This document shows, piece after piece, positions 37,638 to 45,623 of a stretch of DNA of 64,000 nucleotides. Below the pieces are notes generated by a model. That model was not told where the DNA came from. It ran no database searches and saw only the letters and a program-made list of their open reading frames with translations. Position 1 is the stretch's first letter. Every line of letters begins with the position of its first letter. The stretch is from Microvirgula aerodenitrificans DSM 15089 (lineage in GTDB: Bacteria > Pseudomonadota > Gammaproteobacteria > Burkholderiales > Aquaspirillaceae). Made by a program: the position numbers and the translations under genes. The stretch is from contig NZ_JHVK01000013.1 in NCBI RefSeq assembly GCF_000620105.1, forward strand, positions 1 to 64,000. The letters are read 5' to 3'.

Positions 37638-38330
37638 TCAATCCGACGACCACTGCGCATACAGGCCGGCACGACGGAAGTTGTCACCGTGCTGCTGCGA
37701 TGGCCCTCCCGGGCTTAACCGCAAATAGCTGCAATCATCTGCAGGCCGCTTTTCCCTGGTCCGGCGAAGGTCCCAATAACCATCCGTGGAAAGAACCCAG
37801 GCTTGTCCCCCTGTCTGACTGAGCTCCATCACCTCGGGAGTGGCAAGCCGGCAAGCTTTGAGCACTCGGGTCACAAGATGACGATCCGGTGACCGGCCTG
37901 CCTGCGCAAGAGCGGCCTCAAGGGTATGCACAGGGGTCTGCCACTGTTCTTGCTGCCCCTTTTCCTGTGACCCGACCCGGCAATCTCCGCAAACAAATGC
38001 GGTGCAGGGATGATCGTCATGAGGAATGAGCAATGCAGCAAAACACGCTCTTTCCTGGAACAACTTCGCCTGGCGAAGAGGTTGTCTGGCCTCCTGCATC
38101 ATGCCGATGACGCGGTCAGCGGAAGGAGGGTGCTCAGGTAGCTGTTTCAACAAGGCGTCCAGCCAGATGGCATTGAACAAAGACGCATCGTTCCCCTTGC
38201 CCGAAGCATCCATGATGATGGCAAAAGTGTAGGCGTCACTGGCATATAGCCCCCCGGCATCACGGTTCTCATTTTGTTCTGTGCCCTTGACGCTGGCCCA
38301 GTGAAAACCGTACCGCCGGGCGCCATTCAT
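37638..38330 (-). CDS. PP2C-like protein phosphatase of the accessory module
   Basis: A 230-residue protein resembling PPM/PP2C Ser/Thr phosphatases. Counterparts of the metal-binding motifs: NENRDAGG (residues 20-27), MDASGKGNDAS (Asp41), CGDCR near residue 112, and VLSTDGYWD near 185. The second motif departs from the usual DGMGG, so metal binding and activity need testing. It overlaps the nucleotidyltransferase gene by 4 bases and is the last gene of the module. Base composition is lower in GC than the neighbours. Confidence 0.7.
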   Translation of the reverse strand: MNGARRYGFHWASVKGTEQNENRDAGGLYASDAYTFAIIMDASGKGNDASLFNAIWLDALLKQLPEHPPSADRVIGMMQEARQPLRQAKLFQERACFAALLIPHDDHPCTAFVCGDCRVGSQEKGQQEQWQTPVHTLEAALAQAGRSPDRHLVTRVLKACRLATPEVMELSQTGGQAWVLSTDGYWDLRRTREKRPADDCSYLRLSPGGPSQQHGDNFRRAGLYAQWSSD

Positions 38331-39037
38331 GCGCCGCGGCCTTGAACGGCAATCAGCCGGATACGGTCAAACAGCGCCTCTTCTCTTGATATGTCGTTAT
38401 TGGCTGCAGCTTGAACTGCATAGTCGAAATCCCGGTGCATTTGCAGTGCCGCCATCTGTGTACCGACATACGCCCTCAGTGCGGCGGGAGCATCCAGTAT
38501 TTCACCGATCAATTCCGTGCGACCATCAATCAGCGTCAGGATGTCTTCAATATCCCGGCTCTCTATCGGATCATCATTTCCACGCTGCAGGTATGCTTCA
38601 AGCTTTGTAGCCATGAAGTATGTTGGCGGTATCAGCCGGATAGTGAGTTGAGCAGGCAGCACATATGGCTCTGCTTTCAGGAAGGCGTCCCGGTACCACT
38701 GATTCGTAAAGCCCAGGACGCTTGCATCGTCCGGCATAAAATCAACGCGCAGTTCTCCCAGCCGCATGGCGCAGACAGGATCCTCACTGGAGACAAGGGA
38801 ATCCCTGAATCCCTTGCTGCGCAGCTTCTCGACCAGCACGTGCCATCCGACAGTGCTGATCACGTGAACAATCAGATCAACGTCGTCAGTATGTCGGACC
38901 TGCCCTTGAGAATAGGTGTCTGTCACGAATAGTGCCGTGGTGCATCCCCCGACAAAAGCAACCTCATTGCACAGTTCCTGGCCCATTGCTTGTGCCACAG
39001 CAGTTATCATCGCAACGTGGTTTGCCCGACTTGCCAT
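38327..39037 (-). CDS. AbiEii-like nucleotidyltransferase of the accessory module
   Basis: A 236-residue nucleotidyltransferase-fold protein: VGGCTTALF (GG at 30-31) then RHTDDVDLIV (Asp51-Asp52, Asp54) as the metal-binding motif, and a C-terminal SRDIEDILTLIDG segment typical of AbiEii/DUF1814-type proteins. Family knowledge: AbiEii is the toxin of the AbiE type IV toxin-antitoxin system, and relatives modify tRNA. It starts 3 bases after the HTH gene and overlaps the phosphatase gene. Three 60-base lines counted by hand inside it give 52-55% GC. Confidence 0.8.
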   Translation of the reverse strand: MASRANHVAMITAVAQAMGQELCNEVAFVGGCTTALFVTDTYSQGQVRHTDDVDLIVHVISTVGWHVLVEKLRSKGFRDSLVSSEDPVCAMRLGELRVDFMPDDASVLGFTNQWYRDAFLKAEPYVLPAQLTIRLIPPTYFMATKLEAYLQRGNDDPIESRDIEDILTLIDGRTELIGEILDAPAALRAYVGTQMAALQMHRDFDYAVQAAANNDISREEALFDRIRLIAVQGRGA

Positions 39038-39040
39038 TTT

Positions 39041-39670
39041 TCAGCCTCGAAGCAATTTTTCGAGTTCAGCAATAGCCAGGCTGCGTTCCCTGGGCAACCC
39101 AAGCCGGATCGAGTCTACCGCGGCCAGCATGGCATACAGTTCCGCATCGTGAATCACCGCCATCGGGACTGTTTTGTAAAGGGGCGCCACGGCCGGGCCT
39201 GCAGCGTTGCCTTTTGCGTATGGCCATACCGGAACCGCGTCTCCCGAATGCAACTTGCCCTGAAAAATCGGCGCGGTAAGACAGGTTGCGATTCCGCGCG
39301 TGGTCTCCTGCATCCTGACCGGGAAAACATAGCGGATACCGTAAACGAGAAACTCCAGCAATGCCCTTGTGTTGACTGCTGGAGGCTCGCCTTTTCTGCC
39401 GGGTCTGGCGAGCCCGCTGAAAAAGCAGCGGGACATCACATTGCTGACCTCTGATTTGCCTATGCCAGTGAGCCGGGCAAGTCCTCTTGCACTATACCGG
39501 CCAAAGGGCGCTTCCCCCGCCCCGGGATCATCGACAGGCTCCCCGCCCTCGATATCCCGTGACCACGCCACTGACTGGTCGTCCGCAGGGTAGTCATATC
39601 CGCTGCCCGTACCTTCATGTCGCCCAAGGGCGACCAGCTTGAGCAACAAAAAGACATCTTGACTCTTCAT
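39041..39670 (-). CDS. winged-HTH protein of the accessory module
   Basis: A 209-residue protein. N-terminal MKSQDVFLLLKLVAL leads into an acidic stretch (about 20-58), then a helix-turn-helix YSARGLARLTGIGKSEVSNVMSR at 59-81 (landmark GLARLTGIGKSEVS). The middle has VNTRALLEFLVYGIRYVFP and a TRGIATCLTAPIF segment, known in a family of wHTH proteins that pair with nucleotidyltransferases. It is the first gene of the module and is probably an autoregulator or antitoxin. ATG at 39670 is used; a GTG 8 codons earlier is an alternative. Confidence 0.75.
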   Translation of the reverse strand: MKSQDVFLLLKLVALGRHEGTGSGYDYPADDQSVAWSRDIEGGEPVDDPGAGEAPFGRYSARGLARLTGIGKSEVSNVMSRCFFSGLARPGRKGEPPAVNTRALLEFLVYGIRYVFPVRMQETTRGIATCLTAPIFQGKLHSGDAVPVWPYAKGNAAGPAVAPLYKTVPMAVIHDAELYAMLAAVDSIRLGLPRERSLAIAELEKLLRG

Positions 39671-39688
39671 ATTCGTCACAACCAGCAC

Positions 39689-39712
39689 GTCCACAGTCCA
39701 TGGACAATGGAC
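39689..39712. promoter_or_regulatory. palindromic operator of the accessory module
   Basis: A 24-base near-palindrome made of four GTCCA/TGGAC units: an inner perfect 10-bp palindrome GTCCATGGAC flanked by GTCCA and TGGAC. It lies 19 bases before the HTH start codon. Upstream on the minus strand is a perfect -35, TTGACA (39738-39743), with a weak -10 GACAGT 17 bases on (39715-39720). The layout is that of an autorepressed promoter; the binding protein is inferred to be the HTH protein. Confidence 0.7.
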
Positions 39713-39783
39713 ACACTGTCACCATCAGGCGTTGCGTTGTCAAGTGTGGAGGACGCCGCCGCCTTTCAGAGCGGAAAACAAGG

Positions 39784-39805
39784 AAAAAGGGCCATGACGG
39801 CCCTT
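39784..39805 (-). terminator. terminator after gabD
   Basis: On the minus strand AAGGGCC pairs with GGCCCTT around a 5-base loop, followed by a run of T. It lies 24 bases past the gabD stop and separates gabD from the accessory module promoter. Confidence 0.75.
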
Positions 39806-39828
39806 GAAGGTAAAGCGCAATGCGCTGA

Positions 39829-41289
39829 TCAGCGATCCAGCCCGGCCAGCAGCAGGTACTTGATCTCGACGTAGTCTTCGATGCCGTACTTCGAGCCTTC
39901 ACGGCCGAGGCCGGACTGCTTGATGCCGCCGAACGGTGCGGCTTCGTTCGAGATCACGCCGGTGTTGATCCCGACCATCCCGTACTCGAGCGCTTCGCCG
40001 ACACGGAAGATGCGGCCGATATCGCGGCTGTAGAAATAGCTCGCCAGGCCGAATTCGGTATCGTTGGCCATCCGGATGACGTCGGCCTCGGTGTCGAACC
40101 TGAACAGCGGGGCCAGCGGGCCGAAGGTTTCCTCGCGGGCGACCTTCATGTCCTGGGTCACGCCAGTCACGATGGTCGGCTCGAAGAAGCTGTGGCCCAG
40201 CGCATGGCGCTTGCCGCCGGCAATGACCTTGCCGCCCTTGGCCACGGCGTCGGCGATATGCTCCTCGACCTTCTCGACCGCCTTCTCGTCGATCAGCGGG
40301 CCCTGGGTGATGCCGGCGGACGCGCCGTCGCCAATCTTCAGTCCGGCCACGGCGGCGGCGAACTTCTCGGCAAACGCATCGTAGACGCCGGCCTGCACGT
40401 ACAGCCGGTTCGCGCAGACGCAGGTCTGGCCGGCGTTGCGGTACTTGCTGATCATGGCGCCTTCGACGGCGGCATCGAGATCGGCATCGTCGAAGACGAT
40501 AAACGGCGCATTGCCGCCGAGTTCCATCGACACTTTCTTGACCGTGCCGGCACACTGGGCAATCAGTTCGCGGCCGATTTCGGTCGAGCCGGTAAAGCTG
40601 AATTTGCGCACCAGGTCGCTGGCGGTCATTTCACCGCCGATGGCAGCGGCCGAGCCGGTAATGACGCTGAACACGCCGGCCGGCACGCCGGCGCGGTGGG
40701 CGAGTTCGGCAATCGCCAGCGCCGACAGCGGGGTCTGGCTGGCCGGTTTGACCACGATCGGGCAGCCGGCGGCCAGTGCCGGGGCGGCCTTGCGCGTGAT
40801 CATGGCATTCGGGAAGTTCCACGGCGTCACGGCAGCACATACGCCGATTGGCTCCTTGATCACCAGCACGCGCTTGTCGTTCTGATGGGTCGGGATGGTA
40901 TCGCCGTAAATGCGCCGGGCTTCCTCGGCATACCATTCGATATAGCTGGCGCCGTAGGCGATCTCGCCCCGGGCTTCGGCCAGCGGCTTGCCCTGTTCGG
41001 CAGTCAGGATGGCCGCGAGGTCATCCTGCGCCGCCATCATCAGGTCAAACCATTTGCGCAGGATGCCGGCGCGTTCCTTGGCGGTCTTCTTCTTCCACGC
41101 CGGCCAGGCGGCATTGGCCGCTTCCAGCGCGCGCCGGGTTTCCGCCGCCCCCATGCGCGGCACGCGGGCGATCACTTCGCCGGTGGCCGGATTGGTGACC
41201 GGCAGGGTTTCGCCGTTGTCGGCGTCCAGCCACTGTCCGTTCACATAGCACTGCTGGCGCAACAGTCCCGGATCTTTCAGGTTCAGCAT
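39829..41289 (-). CDS. gabD: NADP-dependent succinate-semialdehyde dehydrogenase
   Basis: A 486-residue aldehyde dehydrogenase. Catalytic Glu in SMELGGNAPFIV and Cys in GQTCVCANRLYV (two Cys as in GabD, which can form a redox disulfide). NAD(P) site FTGSTEIGRE. It oxidises succinate semialdehyde to succinate, completing GABA breakdown. The start at 41289 (MLNLKDPGLL) fits the family. It follows gabT by 71 bases. Confidence 0.94.
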   Translation of the reverse strand: MLNLKDPGLLRQQCYVNGQWLDADNGETLPVTNPATGEVIARVPRMGAAETRRALEAANAAWPAWKKKTAKERAGILRKWFDLMMAAQDDLAAILTAEQGKPLAEARGEIAYGASYIEWYAEEARRIYGDTIPTHQNDKRVLVIKEPIGVCAAVTPWNFPNAMITRKAAPALAAGCPIVVKPASQTPLSALAIAELAHRAGVPAGVFSVITGSAAAIGGEMTASDLVRKFSFTGSTEIGRELIAQCAGTVKKVSMELGGNAPFIVFDDADLDAAVEGAMISKYRNAGQTCVCANRLYVQAGVYDAFAEKFAAAVAGLKIGDGASAGITQGPLIDEKAVEKVEEHIADAVAKGGKVIAGGKRHALGHSFFEPTIVTGVTQDMKVAREETFGPLAPLFRFDTEADVIRMANDTEFGLASYFYSRDIGRIFRVGEALEYGMVGINTGVISNEAAPFGGIKQSGLGREGSKYGIEDYVEIKYLLLAGLDR

Positions 41290-41360
41290 ATGGATTCTCT
41301 CTCTCGTGTTGGCCACAACGACACGCCGGCCCCGCGCGGGGCCGGCGGACGAACTCGGGT

Positions 41361-42641
41361 TCAGGCGTTTGCCGCGTGCAGCAGGGCCGCTTCGAGCTTG
41401 CCCAGCGCTTCGTCGAACACCGCATCTTCGATGGTCAGCGGGAACAGGAAGCGAACTACGTTGTAGTACATGCCGCAGGTCAGCAGGATAAGGCCATTGG
41501 CCAGGGCGTGCTGCTGGACCTTCTTGGTGAAATCGGCGTCCGGCTCGTGCGTGCCCGGCTTCATGATTTCGAGGGCGACCATGCCACCCAGACCGCGCAC
41601 GTCGGCGATATGCGGCACGCGGCTCTTCAGCCCGTTCACGCGTTCGCGCAACTGGTCACCGAGGCGGACCGAGCGTTCGCACAGCTTCTCTTCGGCGATG
41701 ACGTCGATGACGGCCTGCGCGGCGGCCAGCGCCAGCGGGCTGCCGGCATAGGTGCCACCAAGGCCGCCGGGAGCCGCCGCATCCATCAGTTCGGCACGGC
41801 CGCTGAGCGCGGACAGCGGGTAACCGCCGGCCAGCGATTTGGCCATGGTCACCAGGTCCGGCTGCACGCCGGAATGCTCGATGGCGAACATCTTGCCGGT
41901 ACGGGCAAAGCCGGACTGGACTTCATCGGCGACCAGCAGGATGCCGTGTTCGTCACACAGGCTGCGCAGTTCGCGCAGGAAATCGTACGGGGTGACGTTG
42001 AAACCGCCCTCGCCCTGCACCGGTTCGATGATGATCGCGGCGACGCGCTTCGGGTCGATTTCGTACTTGAACAGCCCCTTCAGCGCCTGCAGGGCATCTT
42101 CGCTGGACACGCCATGGAACGGGTTCGGGTACGGCACGTGATAGACGTCGCCCGGGAACGGACCGAAGCCCAGCTTGTACGGCGCGACCTTGCCGGTCAG
42201 CGCCATGCCGAGCATGGTGCGGCCGTGGAAGGCGCCGGAGAAGGCGATCACGCCGGCACGGCCGGTGGCCACGCGGGCGACCTTGACCGCGTTTTCCACC
42301 GCTTCGGCGCCGGTGCTGAAGAAGGCGGTCTTCTTCGCGTGCTTGCCCGGGGTCAGGGCATTGATCTTTTCTGCCACATCGACGTACAGCTCGTACGGAA
42401 CGACCTGGTAGCAGGTGTGCGAGAACTTCTTCGACTGGGCATCGACTGCCGCGACCACTTTCGGGTGCAGGTGGCCGGTGTTCAGTACGCCGATGCCGCC
42501 GGCGAAGTCGATATAGCGGTTGCCTTCGACATCCCAGATTTCGGCATTCTTGGCATGGTCGGCATAAAAACCACACATGACGCCGACGCCACGCGGCGTG
42601 GCGGCATCTTTGCGGGCTTGAAGTTCAGCATTCTTGCTCAT
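41361..42641 (-). CDS. gabT: 4-aminobutyrate aminotransferase
   Basis: A 426-residue class III aminotransferase. PLP site: FFSTGAEAVENAVKVAR, the catalytic Asp in LVADEVQSGFARTG, and the PLP-Lys in TMAKSLAGGYPLSA. It transfers the amino group of GABA to 2-oxoglutarate. GGAGAGATAC precedes the ATG. gabT-gabD form an operon. Confidence 0.94.
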   Translation of the reverse strand: MSKNAELQARKDAATPRGVGVMCGFYADHAKNAEIWDVEGNRYIDFAGGIGVLNTGHLHPKVVAAVDAQSKKFSHTCYQVVPYELYVDVAEKINALTPGKHAKKTAFFSTGAEAVENAVKVARVATGRAGVIAFSGAFHGRTMLGMALTGKVAPYKLGFGPFPGDVYHVPYPNPFHGVSSEDALQALKGLFKYEIDPKRVAAIIIEPVQGEGGFNVTPYDFLRELRSLCDEHGILLVADEVQSGFARTGKMFAIEHSGVQPDLVTMAKSLAGGYPLSALSGRAELMDAAAPGGLGGTYAGSPLALAAAQAVIDVIAEEKLCERSVRLGDQLRERVNGLKSRVPHIADVRGLGGMVALEIMKPGTHEPDADFTKKVQQHALANGLILLTCGMYYNVVRFLFPLTIEDAVFDEALGKLEAALLHAANA

Positions 42642-42996
42642 CTTGTATCTCTCCTGGCGGCGGGCAGGCCCGCCGGATCTTTCGCAGGTAAAGGCCGGAT
42701 CGGCGACTCATGACAACCATCTCGGCGCGTGTTTAATTTTTTAAGCGTTTGATGGCGTTTTTCTCATGCAAAACCTTGACATGGCCTGTTTTGGTCAACA
42801 CTTCAGCACTTATGGCACTGAAATTTCGCCAAATCGGCGTTTATTGTCAGACAAGTCTGCAACAAGTGTCGAAGATTGTAATCACGTGTTTAGAAAATAA
42901 CCACAGGGTGCGGCAAAAAAATTAAACGCTCCGGCATGCGGTTTTCCGCGTGCGCGTTCCACCGCCAATGCGGCCCGCTCATGCCATAATCGAGAC
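42642..42996. other. intergenic region between gabT and yqgE
   Basis: A 355-base divergent gap with no gene. It is AT-rich in parts, with TTTAATTTTTTAAGCG near 42731 and an inverted counterpart AAAAAAATTAAACGCT near 42916, and a TTGAC/GTCAA dyad at about 42776-42796. A CATAAT hexamer lies 13 bases before yqgE. Promoters for both flanks are expected here; none is clear enough to call. Confidence 0.5.
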
Positions 42997-43557
42997 ATGA
43001 GCGAATTCTCCCTCTCCCACCATTTTCTGATCGCCATGCCGCACATGGACGACCCGTTCTTCGCCCGCGCCGTGGTCTATCTGTGCGAGCACTCGGAGCG
43101 CGGCGCCATGGGGATGGTGATCAACCGACCGTCCGACATGACCATGGCAACGCTGTACCGGCAAATCGGTCTGACGCTGGACCAGCCGCAGTTCGCCGAC
43201 CTGCCGGTCTACTACGGCGGGCCGGTGCAGTCCGATCGCGGCTTCGTGCTGCATGAGCCGATCGGCAACTGGCAGTCGACGCTGACCGTCACCGACGATG
43301 TCGCCATGACCACGTCGAAGGACATCCTGACCGATACCGGCAAGGGTCAGGGACCGGAGCGCTTCATCGTCACGCTCGGCTACGCCGGCTGGGAAGCCGG
43401 CCAGCTGGAACATGAGCTGTCGCACAACGGCTGGTTGACCGTGCCGGCCGACATGCGTATCGCCTTCGACCTGCCGCCGGAAGACCGCTACGACGCCGCC
43501 ATGAAGCTGCTGGGCTTCGATCCGCTGGCGCTGTTCGGCCAGGCCGGGCACGCCTGA
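42997..43557 (+). CDS. yqgE: YqgE/AlgH family protein
   Basis: A 186-residue YqgE/AlgH-type protein: FLIAMPHMDDPFFARAV, GAMGMVINRP, PVYYGGPVQSDRGFVLH and LGYAGWEAGQLE are family segments. Its biochemical role is unclear; it often precedes ruvX (yqgF), as here. It starts a three-gene plus-strand operon. Confidence 0.92.
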   Translation: MSEFSLSHHFLIAMPHMDDPFFARAVVYLCEHSERGAMGMVINRPSDMTMATLYRQIGLTLDQPQFADLPVYYGGPVQSDRGFVLHEPIGNWQSTLTVTDDVAMTTSKDILTDTGKGQGPERFIVTLGYAGWEAGQLEHELSHNGWLTVPADMRIAFDLPPEDRYDAAMKLLGFDPLALFGQAGHA

Positions 43558-43588
43558 TGCAGGGCCAGACGTCCTGCAGGAAATGATC

Positions 43589-44044
43589 ATGAACGGAACT
43601 TATCTCGGCTTCGACTTTGGCGAAGTCCGCATCGGCGTTGCCGTCGGCGAACGCCTGGTGGCCCTGGCCCATCCGCTGGAAACGCTGGCGACCCCGAACA
43701 ACGACGAACGCTTTGCCCGCATCGCCACCCTGCTGCATGACTGGCAGCCGGAAGGGCTGGTGGTCGGCCTGCCGACCCATGCCGACGGTACCCCGCACGA
43801 AATGACCCGTCTGGCGCGGCGTTTTGCCCAGCGCCTGCACGGTCGTTTCGGCCTGCCGGTGTTTCTGGTCGACGAACGCCACACCTCGCTGGTCGCGGAA
43901 GAAATGCTCAGGGAAGCCGGCCTGCGCGGCCGCAGGCAGAAGCCGGCCCTCGACCAGATCGCCGCCCAGCTGATCCTGCAGACCTATTTTGATGGCGGCG
44001 GCGAAGCGCTCGATGTGAAGGGCGGCAGCGAGGAACGCGAATGA
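43589..44044 (+). CDS. ruvX: YqgF/RuvX-type Holliday-junction resolvase-like nuclease
   Basis: A 151-residue RNase H-fold protein: GFDFGEVRIGVAVG (first Asp), VVGLPTHADG, and DERHTSLVAEEML with the acidic residue. It is essential for 16S rRNA 5' processing in E. coli. ATG at 43589 is favoured over 43583 because AGGAAA lies at a proper distance. Its end overlaps the next gene by 4 bases. Confidence 0.93.
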   Translation: MNGTYLGFDFGEVRIGVAVGERLVALAHPLETLATPNNDERFARIATLLHDWQPEGLVVGLPTHADGTPHEMTRLARRFAQRLHGRFGLPVFLVDERHTSLVAEEMLREAGLRGRRQKPALDQIAAQLILQTYFDGGGEALDVKGGSEERE

Positions 44045-44493
44045 GGACGCTGGTGCTGCTGGCGCTGGCCCTCGGCGGTCTGCTTGGCGCACTGATGATT
44101 CATCGCCAGGGCAGCAAGGCCGCCGCCGCACTCGACTGGCCGCAGGTGACCGGCAGCGTGCTCGACAGCCGGGTCGAGACCCGCGCCGCCCGCGGCAGCG
44201 CGGCACGGCAGTGGGACTACAAGGCGGTGATCCACTATCGCTACACGCTGAACGGCCGGCAGTACGATGCCAGCCGCCGCCGTTATCCCGAGCCCGGCTA
44301 CAGCGACAACGAGGCCGGCGAAGCCGCCATTGCCGCCCGCTATCCGGCGGGTCAGCCGGTGCGCGTGCACGTGAATCCGGCCAACCCGGCCGACAGCGTG
44401 CTGGAGGCCGGCCGCCACTGGACCGTCTGGGCCGGCATGGCCATGGCCACTCTGGTCGCCGTCATCGCCATCGCCGTGCTGGTCGCCGGCTGA
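44041..44493 (+). CDS. DUF3592 membrane protein
   Basis: A 150-residue protein with two membrane helices (residues 3-20 and 127-149) and a central DUF3592 domain: VTGSVLDSRVETR, HYRYTLNGRQYDASRRRY and VRVHVNPANPADSVLEAG. Function unknown. Third gene of the plus-strand operon. Confidence 0.8.
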   Translation: MRTLVLLALALGGLLGALMIHRQGSKAAAALDWPQVTGSVLDSRVETRAARGSAARQWDYKAVIHYRYTLNGRQYDASRRRYPEPGYSDNEAGEAAIAARYPAGQPVRVHVNPANPADSVLEAGRHWTVWAGMAMATLVAVIAIAVLVAG

Positions 44494-44500
44494 ACGCCGG

Positions 44501-44734
44501 TTTTCCACAGCAATGCCGGTTCATCCCCCGGCAACGGGGATGGCGCAGGGGACTGCCTGTGGAAAACTCTGCTATCTCATTGAAATCGCTTCATCTTCCC
44601 GTTGCTGTCTGTTTTTTGCACAAGCCCCTGTCAGCCATGCCAATGGAATTGGCGGTCAGCCAGAACTGTGGACAAGTTCCCTCTGACTTCATCCACTATC
44701 GGCGGGGACAGGGTTGGGGACGTGCTGTGGACAA
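44501..44734. other. cluster of DnaA-box-like 9-mers in a convergent gap
   Basis: The 310-base gap between convergent genes (44494-44803) has no gene. It holds five matches to TTWTNCACA or one-off variants: TTTTCCACA at 44501-44509 (plus) and 44558-44566 (minus), TTTTGCACA at 44614-44622 (plus), TTGTCCACA at 44667-44675 and 44726-44734 (minus). Spacing is 57, 56, 53 and 59 bases. An AT-rich stretch (CTTATTTTTTGCG) follows near 44776. No dnaA, gidA or parA gene is in the window. Possible roles are replication origin, DnaA titration, or chance. Confidence 0.45.
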
Positions 44735-44803
44735 GTCAGACAAGTCATTGACCAACATGAACAATTCGCATCCTGCTTATTTTTTGCGCAACAGAAAAAC
44801 CGG

Positions 44804-45118
44804 TCAGCCGAACAGCACCAGCACCTGCCCGTCGCTGTCAGCCGCATAGTGGTGGCTGAGTCCGGGCGGAATACAGGCCATCTGGCCGGCTGCCATCTCG
44901 ACCCGCTGCTGCGCGGTCTCCAGCGCGACGCGGCCGGCCAGCACCACGATGCGCTCGGACACCACGTGCTGCTCGTCCGGAAACGCCGCAGCCTGTGGCC
45001 GGTAGTTCAGCAGCAGCAGATCGCCTTCGGTGACCCGGGCCAGCAGGTAGTCGCTGTCGACATCCAGTCCGGATGCCAGCGTGCGCAGGTCGCTGACCTC
45101 GATGGAGAGATCGTTCAT
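44804..45118 (-). CDS. small cupin-domain protein
   Basis: A 104-residue single-domain cupin: MAAGQMACIPPGLSHHYAADSDGQVLVLFG at the C terminus carries the His pair (landmark PPGLSHH). The usual first motif is weak. The start at 45118 has GGGAG upstream. Substrate unknown; it stands alone between two terminator-like hairpins. Confidence 0.75.
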   Translation of the reverse strand: MNDLSIEVSDLRTLASGLDVDSDYLLARVTEGDLLLLNYRPQAAAFPDEQHVVSERIVVLAGRVALETAQQRVEMAAGQMACIPPGLSHHYAADSDGQVLVLFG

Positions 45119-45133
45119 CGTGTGTACTCCCAA

Positions 45134-45163
45134 GAAAAAACCGGGCCACGACGGACCCGGTTT
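45134..45163 (-). terminator. terminator after sspB
   Basis: Minus strand: AAACCGGG pairs with CCCGGTTT around a 10-base loop, followed by T residues. It lies just past the sspB stop and just before the cupin gene. Confidence 0.75.
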
Positions 45164-45183
45164 GAAAATGGACAGGCATCGTC

Positions 45184-45618
45184 CTATTTGACGATGCGCA
45201 GCTTGCCTCTGGCCGGCGGCGTGCCGCCGGCATCCGGACCGGCAGGAGGCGTCGGATCGTCATCACGATCCTCTACCGCCTGCAATGCCGGGCGCTCCGG
45301 CGTCTCGTCGACTTCGAGCTCGAACCCCATGCCCTCGCCGGTTTCCCGGGCGAAGACCGACACCACGTTGCCGACCGGCACCCGGATCGCATGCGCCACA
45401 CCGCCGAAACGGGCGGAGAACGTGATCCAGTCGTTGCCGATATCGAGGCCGTGCGTGGCGGTGTTGCCGATATTCAGCACGATCTCGTTGTCGCGCACGA
45501 ACTGGCGCGGTACCTGCGTGCGCTCGTCCACCCAGACGGCCAGGTGCGGCGTGTAGCCGTTGTCCACGCACCACGACCACAGTGCGCGGATCAGATAGGG
45601 CTTGGTCGATGTCGTCAT
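45184..45618 (-). CDS. sspB: ClpXP adaptor SspB
   Basis: A 144-residue SspB: KPYLIRALWSWCVDNGYTPHL at the start (landmark WCVDNGYTPHL), NIGNTATHGLDIGNDWITFSARFGG (landmark NDWITFSARFGG), and a short C-terminal basic tail KLRIVK that contacts ClpX. The acidic-Pro linker lies between. It tethers ssrA-tagged proteins to ClpXP. The start at 45618 is 46 codons inside the longest frame and is 5 bases after sspA. Confidence 0.94.
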   Translation of the reverse strand: MTTSTKPYLIRALWSWCVDNGYTPHLAVWVDERTQVPRQFVRDNEIVLNIGNTATHGLDIGNDWITFSARFGGVAHAIRVPVGNVVSVFARETGEGMGFELEVDETPERPALQAVEDRDDDPTPPAGPDAGGTPPARGKLRIVK

Positions 45619-45623
45619 GGGAC

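Noticed and set aside
44494-44803. dif or terminus site in the convergent gap
   Set aside because: The genes converge here, but no 28-base XerCD-like sequence could be recognised; DnaA-box-like motifs explain the region better.
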